A stretch of DNA of 64,000 nucleotides from an uncultured Nesterenkonia sp. Its GTDB lineage: Bacteria > Actinomycetota > Actinomycetes > Actinomycetales > Micrococcaceae. The translations under genes were made by a program, and so were the position numbers. Under the pieces are notes generated by a model. The model did not search any database, was not told the origin of the DNA, and saw only the letters and a program-made list of their open reading frames with translations. Of the stretch, positions 57,125 through 64,000 are shown one piece after another (position 1 is the first letter of the stretch; each line of letters begins with the position of its first letter). The stretch spans positions 186,001 to 250,000 of the forward strand of contig CANLUC010000002.1 of NCBI GenBank assembly GCA_947494195.1, in the 5' to 3' direction.

Positions 57125-57749
57125 CTTCGGCGATATTGGTCTCGTCGACGCCACCGATCGCGAAGAAGGCCTTGGCGCTCTCCAGCGCCGCAGCCTGCTC
57201 GACCAGTCCTAGACCAACAGCCGCGCGGCCGGGTTTGGTCGGGGTCTCCCAGATCGGGCCGGTGCAGAAGTAGTCCAGCCCAATGTCTGAATCCGCTTCG
57301 CGCACCTGTTCGATGGTGTGGCAGGACCGACCGATGACGACGTCGTCGCCCACGACCATCCGCGCTTCCTCTGTGGAGAGATCTTCCTGTCCCACATGGA
57401 AGACGTCTACCTCAGTGATCGCAGCGACATCGGCGCGGTCATTGGCTGCGGAGAGTCCACCGTACTCGTTGGCGACCTGCCGCAGCAGGACCAGCGCGGC
57501 GATCTCGGTCTGTACGGTGACGTGCTTGTCGCGAACCTGGATGATGTCCACGCCCCCCGTGTAGGACGCCACGAAGAACTCGCGCAGCGCGTCGAAGTCC
57601 AGCTCGTCCACCGGACCAGCCTCAGGGCGCGTGATGAACCGCTGCAGGTCTGTACACACGTAGAGACGTGAGGCGAGCAGGCGCTCCCGGCGCATATGAC
57701 CGAGGTGGGTGGGGTGCGGAGTCTCTGCCATAGGCTCATTGTCAGTCAT
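57021..57749 (-). CDS. thiE: Thiamine phosphate synthase
   Basis: Joins the pyrimidine and thiazole halves of thiamine. The 242-residue TIM-barrel protein has the family segments IIQVRDKH, NDRADVA, VFHVGQEDL, IGRSCHT and the phosphate-binding GGVDETN. The 25 N-terminal residues are extra. ATG 57749 lies 6 nt after TAATGT (57761-57756, minus), a leaderless layout; no TPP riboswitch is visible. It is separated from thiOSGF by 3.4 kb and overlaps the LysR-like gene tail to tail by 104 nt. Confidence 0.93.
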   Translation of the reverse strand: MTDNEPMAETPHPTHLGHMRRERLLASRLYVCTDLQRFITRPEAGPVDELDFDALREFFVASYTGGVDIIQVRDKHVTVQTEIAALVLLRQVANEYGGLSAANDRADVAAITEVDVFHVGQEDLSTEEARMVVGDDVVIGRSCHTIEQVREADSDIGLDYFCTGPIWETPTKPGRAAVGLGLVEQAAALESAKAFFAIGGVDETNIAEVTAAGADRVVVVRAVTQASDPAASARALREQLPA

Positions 57750-57755
57750 GACTCC

Positions 57756-57761
57756 ACATTA
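57756..57761 (-). promoter_or_regulatory. -10 element for thiE, leaderless layout
   Basis: TAATGT on the minus strand, 6 nt before the thiE ATG at 57749. Confidence 0.5.
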
Positions 57762-57860
57762 GGGCACCTCCAGCAACCTCGCCTCGGCCAGCACTCAGGT
57801 ACACAGCAGCGGCCAGGGCCCGTTGCAGGCCCTGGCCGCTTGTCTGCGTTCAGCGGGGCA

Positions 57861-58415
57861 TCAGCCGTTCGCGACCAGCGTGAGGAACGCCTGGTTGAAG
57901 TCGTCCAGGTCATCGGGGGTCCTGGAGGTGACCAGCCCGTCGCTGGTCACCGCGGACTCGTCGACCCACTCGGCACCGGCGTTGCGCAGGTCCGTCTTCA
58001 GCGAGGGGAAGCTCGTCACGCGACGGCCCTTGACCTGATCCACCTCGGTGAGGATCCACAAGCCGTGACAGATCGCCGCCACCGGCTTGCTCGCGGAGAA
58101 GAACGCGGACACAAACTTCTGCGCGTCCTCGTTGATCCGCAGGGTGTCGGCATTGAGCGTGCCACCGGGAAGGACCAGTCCGTCGTAGTCGCCTGCCGCG
58201 GCGGAGGTCAGCTGCACGTCGACGTCGAAGTGCTCGGAGTGCTTCCAATCGCCCTCCATGGCCTGCAGCGACGTCTCATTGGGGGAGACGATCTTCGCTG
58301 TGCCGCCTGCGGCCGTGATGGCGGCGATCGGCTCCTTGAGCTCTGGAAGCTCGACCCCGTCCGTGACCAGAAGTGCGATGGTCTTGCCGGTGATCTGTGG
58401 TGAGTTCTCCGTCAT
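57861..58415 (-). CDS. DJ-1/PfpI family type 1 glutamine amidotransferase-like protein
   Basis: A 184-residue PfpI/DJ-1 protein with C116-H117 in AICHGLW and the acidic partner in VLPGGTLNAD. This family contains proteases, deglycases and general stress proteins; the actual activity is unclear. ATG 58415 has AAGGAG 7 nt upstream; an in-frame ATG 13 codons earlier is less likely. An inverted repeat at 58450-58483 lies upstream and might be an operator. Confidence 0.88.
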   Translation of the reverse strand: MTENSPQITGKTIALLVTDGVELPELKEPIAAITAAGGTAKIVSPNETSLQAMEGDWKHSEHFDVDVQLTSAAAGDYDGLVLPGGTLNADTLRINEDAQKFVSAFFSASKPVAAICHGLWILTEVDQVKGRRVTSFPSLKTDLRNAGAEWVDESAVTSDGLVTSRTPDDLDDFNQAFLTLVANG

Positions 58416-58449
58416 GATGGAGCTCCTTCTTGATCGGTACTTCGTCTCT

Positions 58450-58483
58450 GTCACTGATGTCAGGTTTTCACGTGCTCAGTGAC
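58450..58483. promoter_or_regulatory. Inverted repeat upstream of the PfpI-type gene
   Basis: GTCACTGA (58450-58457) and TCAGTGAC (58476-58483), 18 nt apart, in the 100-nt gap before the PfpI-type gene. Could be an operator or a hairpin ending the nitroreductase transcript. Confidence 0.35.
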
Positions 58484-58515
58484 CTGTCGAATCTTGGAAC
58501 GCCAGTCTCGGAACT

Positions 58516-59127
58516 TCAGAGGACCTGCGCGGCCTCGGTGAAGTCGAAGCGTGCACCGCGCGGGTACTGCGCATCCTCGTGGTCACTCGGACCGTGGCCG
58601 ACGTTGAGCACCATGAGCGTCTTCCACCCGGTCTCGGTGTGGACCTCAGCGTCGACGCCGGGCGCGTCCAGCCCCGCCATCGGACCGACATCGAGCCCAT
58701 GCGCACGCAGCGCCAGGATGAGGTATCCAGCCTGAAGAAAGGCGTTGTCGCGGCCCATCTTCTCGCGGAACTCGCGCATGTCTGCGAACTTCTCGCGCAG
58801 CCCCTCCACGTGGGGAAAGAGCCTGGGCATGTGCTCGTGCCACGCCGGATCAAAGGCCACCACCACAGTCATCGGAGCAGCGGAGGTCTTCCGGCCGTTG
58901 TCACCCTTGAAGTGCTCGACGACGGCGTCGCGCCTCGCCCCGGGCTTCAGCACCGTCAACCGCATCGGCTGGGAGTTCATCGAGGTCGGCGCCCACCGCG
59001 CATCAGCGTAGGCGCGTTCGATGAGGTCCAGGTCGACCTCTCCCTCCGTGAAGAGGTTCGTCGTGTGCCGACCCTCGAAGAGTTGGTGCATCGTCTCGGG
59101 ATCTACGGTGGCGGTAGCCGTCGGCAT
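58516..59127 (-). CDS. Nitroreductase family protein (RutE/HadB-like)
   Basis: A 203-residue flavin-dependent nitroreductase-like oxidoreductase. Features: RHTTNLF near the N-terminus (flavin contact), APTSMNSQPMRL, and the C-terminal GPMAGLDAPGVDAE that resembles RutE-type malonic semialdehyde reductases. AGGAG precedes ATG 59127. No pyrimidine-degradation genes are nearby, so the substrate remains open. Confidence 0.85.
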   Translation of the reverse strand: MPTATATVDPETMHQLFEGRHTTNLFTEGEVDLDLIERAYADARWAPTSMNSQPMRLTVLKPGARRDAVVEHFKGDNGRKTSAAPMTVVVAFDPAWHEHMPRLFPHVEGLREKFADMREFREKMGRDNAFLQAGYLILALRAHGLDVGPMAGLDAPGVDAEVHTETGWKTLMVLNVGHGPSDHEDAQYPRGARFDFTEAAQVL

Positions 59128-59250
59128 AGGTGCTCCTCGTGCTGATTATCGGCGCCAGCCGGCGCGCAGAGGTGATCGGTCGCAGGCGCCCTGAGTGGCA
59201 CCATCTTCGTCAACGCCGAGACCGCCGCTGATCTTCCCGACGACGCGTGC

Positions 59251-60513
59251 TCAGAGCACGGGTCGGAACGGGATGAGTGCGAACTCGGTGGCCCGCGCCA
59301 TCGGGTTGCGGTCCCGCCACCTGCGCGGGTCCACGACCTCGCAATGCTCGGCGTCGCTGTGGAAGACCTTCTCCATCTCCGCGGCGAAGCCGGGATCGAT
59401 GATCTCGACGTTGGACTCGTAGTTGAAGGAGAGGGAGAGCCTGTCGATGTTTGCTGTGCCCACAGTGGACCATTCCCCGTCGATCGTGGCGGTCTTGGAA
59501 TGCATCATGGACGCGGCGTAGAGCAGGATCGTGATCCCGGAGTCCAGCATCTGTCCGTAGAACCCACGTGAGACCCAGTCGCCGAGCACGTGGTTCGAGT
59601 CCTTGGGCACCATCACCTTCACATCCACGCCGCGTTCGGCGGCCCGCTTCAACGCGCGAAGGATCTGTTGATCGGGAATGAAGTAGGGGGTGGAGATCCA
59701 CACATGGTGCTGTGACCGTTCGATGGCCTTGAGGTACATGTTTCGGATGGGATAGACGAGGTCTACCGGCAGGTTCGCGGCCACGCGCACGGTGGGATCC
59801 CAGCTGGTCGGCGGAACCCACGGGATCTGCTCGTCGGCGGTGCGGTCTTCGTTCCACTTGCGCGCGATGGTCTGCCGCAGACCCCAGGCTGCGGGGCCCA
59901 CCTCGCGCAGGTGGGTGTCGCGCCATTCGCGGGCGAAGAGGGAGCCGATGTTGTATCCGCCCACGAATCCGATGGAATCATCGACCACCAGCACCTTGGA
60001 ATGGTTCATCCCGGTGTACCGCAGCGGACCCTTCCAGACCTTCCTGCCCACGGCCGGAAGTCGAAACACGTGGACTGAATCGTTCAGCTGACGGTAGAAG
60101 GCGCTGGGGACCACCAGGTTGGCGAACCCGTCATAGATCACGTAGGTCTTGACACCTCGGTGTGCGGCGGCATTGAACGCGTCGATGAACCGCTGGCCCA
60201 CCTCGTCGTTCTTCCATATGTAGGTCTCCATGAAGATGGAGTGCTGCGCCGAATCGATGGCCGCGATCATGTCGTCATAGAGCGAGGCCCCGTCGGTGTA
60301 GATGCTCAGCTGGGACTCTTCTGCCTGAGCCTGGAAGGTCCCCGGGCGAGGTGCCTGTCGTTGTTTGCGGTCGCGCCGCTTGATCAGGTCGAGGGCGACC
60401 ACGGAGATCGCCGCAGCGGTCGGCACCGCCGCCACCGCCCCGACCAGCGCGGGGAGCCTGGGGGGCAGCAGTCGAGTCGGGCGCCGTGGACGGTGCGACG
60501 GGGTTTGCTTCAT
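59251..60513 (-). CDS. Phospholipase D-type protein (cardiolipin synthase-like)
   Basis: A 420-residue protein with an N-terminal membrane helix (about 21-43) and two HKD motifs, HSKVLVVDD (171-178) and HSKTATIDG (338-346). Such proteins make cardiolipin or other phosphatidyl transfers at the membrane. The single helix and overall length fit ClsB/YwiE-like enzymes rather than the two-helix ClsA. It follows a glycosyltransferase remnant by 9 nt. Confidence 0.87.
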   Translation of the reverse strand: MKQTPSHRPRRPTRLLPPRLPALVGAVAAVPTAAAISVVALDLIKRRDRKQRQAPRPGTFQAQAEESQLSIYTDGASLYDDMIAAIDSAQHSIFMETYIWKNDEVGQRFIDAFNAAAHRGVKTYVIYDGFANLVVPSAFYRQLNDSVHVFRLPAVGRKVWKGPLRYTGMNHSKVLVVDDSIGFVGGYNIGSLFAREWRDTHLREVGPAAWGLRQTIARKWNEDRTADEQIPWVPPTSWDPTVRVAANLPVDLVYPIRNMYLKAIERSQHHVWISTPYFIPDQQILRALKRAAERGVDVKVMVPKDSNHVLGDWVSRGFYGQMLDSGITILLYAASMMHSKTATIDGEWSTVGTANIDRLSLSFNYESNVEIIDPGFAAEMEKVFHSDAEHCEVVDPRRWRDRNPMARATEFALIPFRPVL

Positions 60514-60522
60514 GGCCTCACT

Positions 60523-60897
60523 TTAGCTTTCTCCGGTGTGCCTGCGCGTCCGGTGGGTCAGCACCGAGGTGATCGTCCCGAGCGTCGGCGTGGCCATCAG
60601 CAGCACCCCCACCCACTGCGGGGTTCTCGAGCTCCTCCAGGGCACGCTCGACAGTGTCCAGGGCCTGATTCAATGCCCCGGCCTTGCGCGCGGAGTTGGC
60701 TTCGGCCTCCAACACCTCGACGCCCACGGCATCGGCGATGGTGATCGTCGGATCCGTGGAATTGTCGGAGACCACGAGGATCCGGCCCATCGCCCCGGTC
60801 TGCGAGCGAATGGAGTCGATCGTGGAGGAGAGGGCTCCAGCTTCGTTATGGGCCGGATGACAGCGGTCGCCCGGGTGTCTCCGTCCTGGGGAGTCAC
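60523..60897 (-). pseudogene. Family 2 glycosyltransferase remnant, frameshifted and deleted
   Basis: From GTG 60897 the product begins like a GT2 enzyme (TRATAVI), then the frame slips by one missing base near 60851-60857 and continues in another frame as PAHNEAGALSSTIDSIRSQTG, LVVSDNSTD and KAGALNQALD. The homology stops near 60620, well before the catalytic DxD region, and a third frame supplies a short hydrophobic C-terminal piece ending at 60523. Normal GT2 proteins are 300-450 residues. Confidence 0.75.
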
Positions 60898-61053
60898 GGG
60901 AAATCCTGACTGACCCCGTCGTCTGATTTGGTGCAAGCGATCTGACAAGGGCCGATGCCGATACTGCAAATTTGAAATAGCGGGTCAACGCGCAGGCTGG
61001 TGCACCTGGTAATCTCGAGTCAGGTCGTTGAGTTCAGTGCTCATGATCGAAAT

Positions 61054-61124
61054 GCGGGCGTAGCTTAATGGCAAAGCTTCTGCTTCCCAAGCAGACGACG
61101 CGGGTTCGATTCCCGTCGCCCGCT
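61054..61124 (+). tRNA. tRNA-Gly (CCC)
   Basis: A 71-nt cloverleaf: acceptor GCGGGCG/CGCCCGC, anticodon stem TCTGC/GCAGA with loop TTCCCAA giving CCC, T arm GCGGGTTCGATTCCCGT, discriminator T. CCA is not encoded. TAATCT at 61010-61015 may be its -10. The thiO start codon begins 3 nt after the tRNA end. Confidence 0.96.
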
Positions 61125-61126
61125 CT

Positions 61127-62401
61127 GTGAACACCAGAGCAGGCACGGCAGTGATCGGCGCAGGCGTGGTCGGGCTGCTGACCGCCTGGCAGCTGCGCCT
61201 GGCTGGTCACCATGTCACCGTCATCGCGCCGGACATCGCGCAGGATGCCTCCTATGCTGCGGCGGGCATGCTCGCTCCCATCAGCGAGGTCCAGTACGGC
61301 CAGGACGAGCTCTGGCCCATCATGACTGCGTCCCGAGCGGAGTATCCCCAGCTTCTGGCCACCGTGTCCCGGTCCACCGAGGTCCCCACCGGCTATCGCG
61401 AGAACGGCACGCTGCTGATCGCCGCCGACCGATCCGACCGGGACGCCGTGTCCGAGCTCGCGGTCCTCCAGCGCGAGCACGGCATGGAGGTCACCGCACT
61501 GACGAGCTCCACCCTGCGGCGTCGTGAGCCAGCCCTCGCCCCGGGAATCTCCAAGGGTTGGGATGTCCCCAGCGACCATCAGATCGACCCGCGCCAGCTC
61601 GTGGCTGCGGTGCGCGCTGCACTCGACGGGGAGCTGGACCCGCAGGACTTCCCCGACGCCGGAAAGCCGGCGCAATGGCTCACCGCGTCGGTCACCGCGG
61701 TCGAGGAAGCGGCGGCGGAAGAAGCTGCCGGTGAGGAGACCGCGGTGGAGGCTGCGCGGCAGCCGGGTCACCTGCCCGGGTTCACCGTCACCACCGACGA
61801 CGACGTCGCCCGCCCGTTCTCCGCCGTCGTCCTGGTGCCCGGGCTCGGATACTCTGCGATCCGCGGACTCCCGGAGACCTGCCCGCTGGACCTGCGCCCC
61901 ATCCACGGCGACGTGCTGCGGCTGCGCGTGAACCCCGCCCAGCTCATGCCCGGTGAGACCCACATCCTCGACGCGACGGTCCGTGCCAAGGTCAACGGTC
62001 GCTCCGTCTACCTGGTTCCGCGGGCGGATGGGGGACTGGTCATCGGTGCCTCCTCCCGGGAGGACAGCCTCACCGGCACTCACGCCGGCTCGGTGCAGGA
62101 GCTGCTCAGCGATGCTGTGGCTGTGCTGCCCGGGGTCAAAGACATGGAGCTGACCGAGATCACCACCCGGGCCCGCCCCGGGACCCCCGACGAGCGCCCC
62201 TACCTCGGCGCCCTTCGTCCCGGCCTCGTCGTCTCCACCGGCTACTCCCGCCACGGGATCCTGCTCGCTCCGCTGGCCGCCCGACTCGGGGCCGCGCTGC
62301 TGGATCATACGTTCACCGACGCTTCCCCACCTGCGGTCCCGCTCTCCGCAGCCGACGAGCAGCTGCTGGCCAGCATGAGCCTGACTCGGCACAGGTCCTG
62401 A
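61127..62401 (+). CDS. thiO: Glycine oxidase ThiO
   Basis: FAD-dependent oxidation of glycine to iminoglycine (dehydroglycine) for the thiazole ring of thiamine. The 424-residue protein has the FAD motif VIGAGVVGLLTAW at the N-terminus and the C-terminal RPGTPDERPYLG with the GYSRHGILLAP segment of the family. An Ala/Glu-rich insert (about 185-205) is extra. GTG 61127 stands right behind tRNA-Gly and has no ribosome binding site; tRNA 3' processing would leave a nearly leaderless mRNA. Confidence 0.92.
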   Translation: MNTRAGTAVIGAGVVGLLTAWQLRLAGHHVTVIAPDIAQDASYAAAGMLAPISEVQYGQDELWPIMTASRAEYPQLLATVSRSTEVPTGYRENGTLLIAADRSDRDAVSELAVLQREHGMEVTALTSSTLRRREPALAPGISKGWDVPSDHQIDPRQLVAAVRAALDGELDPQDFPDAGKPAQWLTASVTAVEEAAAEEAAGEETAVEAARQPGHLPGFTVTTDDDVARPFSAVVLVPGLGYSAIRGLPETCPLDLRPIHGDVLRLRVNPAQLMPGETHILDATVRAKVNGRSVYLVPRADGGLVIGASSREDSLTGTHAGSVQELLSDAVAVLPGVKDMELTEITTRARPGTPDERPYLGALRPGLVVSTGYSRHGILLAPLAARLGAALLDHTFTDASPPAVPLSAADEQLLASMSLTRHRS

Positions 62402-62518
62402 CTCACTAGACTGGTCGTGGCCGGCACTCGCTGGCCCGAGGCCTGGATCGGACCAGGAACACACCCGGCCCTCGCCGTGTTGTGAGAAGACCACCCGCAC
62501 CAGATGACGTGGAGAACC

Positions 62519-63584
<1,066 letters not shown>

Positions 63585-63598
63585 GGACCCACGCACCG

Positions 63599-64000
63599 AT
63601 GAATGATCTCTCCCAGTTCTCCGCCTCCCAGATGGAGCGGTTCCAGCGGCACTTCTCGCTCGACGGCTTCGGCATCGAGGCCCAGGCCAAGCTGCTGAAC
63701 TCCCGCGTCGTGGTCATCGGCGCCGGCGGGCTCGGTGCGCCGATCCTGACCTACCTCGCCGCTGCCGGGGTGGGCACCATCGACGTGATCGACCATGACG
63801 TGGTGGACCGCTCCAACCTGCACCGGCAGGTGATCCATTCCGAGGCTGGCATCGGGGAGCCCAAGACCGCCTCGGCCGCCGCCGTCATGCACGGACTGCA
63901 CCCCGAGATCGTCATTCACGAACACCGGGAGCCGATCACCGCGAACAATGCGCTGGAGCTCATCGCCGAGGCGGACATCGTCGTCGACGGCTCGGACAAC
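63599..64000 (+). CDS. thiF: ThiF/MoeB-type adenylyltransferase, truncated by window end
   Basis: Adenylates the C-terminal glycine of ThiS before sulfur transfer. The visible 134 codons show the E1-like nucleotide-binding VVVIGAGGLGAPILTYLAAAG, then DHDVVDRSNLHRQ and the VDGSDN segment, at the last bases. ATG 63599 is 14 nt after thiG. Whether a rhodanese domain follows cannot be seen. MoeB-like use for molybdopterin is possible, but the operon favours thiamine. Confidence 0.93.
   Translation, partial: MNDLSQFSASQMERFQRHFSLDGFGIEAQAKLLNSRVVVIGAGGLGAPILTYLAAAGVGTIDVIDHDVVDRSNLHRQVIHSEAGIGEPKTASAAAVMHGLHPEIVIHEHREPITANNALELIAEADIVVDGSDN

Noticed and set aside
61000-61130. TPP riboswitch upstream of the thi genes
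   Set aside because: Neither thiE nor thiO has the conserved CTGAGA and CTGATCTGG-type cores; thiO is preceded directly by a tRNA.

Overview
The window is a gene-dense, high-GC actinobacterial chromosome segment around the replication origin. Gene content and order (pcnA, Nudix, murJ, trxBA, parBA, rsmG, jag, yidC, yidD, rnpA, rpmH, dnaA, dnaN, recF, dciA, gyrBA, DUF3566, tRNA-Ile, tRNA-Ala, ppiase, rhomboid, crgA, sortase, pabA, pknBA, pbpA, rodA, pstP, fhaBA) are the classical actinobacterial origin backbone. A DLW-39 type micro-protein, the MurJ-linked pseudokinase remnant, class E sortase and strongly acidic secreted and linker sequences point to Micrococcales, probably Micrococcaceae; a halotolerant genus such as Nesterenkonia would fit, but genus is an inference.

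Layout. 1-8.8 kb: GT87-type membrane glycosyltransferase, CCA-adding enzyme, Nudix hydrolase, lipid II flippase MurJ with a degenerate pseudokinase partner, and a SigR-type promoter driving trxB-trxA. 8.9-15.4 kb (minus strand): parB and parA, with eight perfect parS palindromes within 2.8 kb, then rsmG-jag-yidC-yidD-rnpA-rpmH. 15.5-27 kb (plus): a small membrane ORF, dnaA, oriC (17577-18232), dnaN, recF, dciA, gyrB, gyrA, DUF3566 protein, tRNA-Ile, DLW-39 peptide, tRNA-Ala. 27.6-30.1 kb: two overlapping CNNM/CorC-type genes. 30.1-35 kb: a convergent gap with DnaA boxes, rhomboid protease, cyclophilin, a membrane-anchored protein, PabA-like amidotransferase, small membrane protein, sortase and CrgA.

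35.1-47.2 kb (minus): one nearly gapless run fhaA-fhaB-pstP-rodA-pbpA-pknA-pknB-murT-gatD. It joins the Ser/Thr phosphorylation system controlling wall growth to the enzyme pair that amidates lipid II. 47.3-53.3 kb: a CebEFG-type oligosaccharide importer without its own ATPase, a GH1 beta-glucosidase and a LacI regulator, with a perfect 14-bp operator at the promoter.

53.4-64 kb is more accessory: YceI protein, a collapsed ribose-type ABC/ROK locus (three gene fragments), small membrane protein, dienelactone hydrolase, a LysR effector-domain-only protein that runs antisense into thiE, PfpI-type protein, nitroreductase, phospholipase D-type enzyme, a frameshifted glycosyltransferase remnant, and tRNA-Gly fused almost directly to the thiO-thiS-thiG-thiF operon (thiF runs off the end). 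No CRISPR, transposase, prophage or rRNA genes were seen. The less ordinary signals are the DnaA-box cluster 12 kb from oriC, the parS motifs translated inside parA/parB, the large kinase-domain insertion in PknB, the 11-bp duplication at a CNNM start, the tRNA-thiO junction, and a recurring promoter layout implying leaderless mRNAs.
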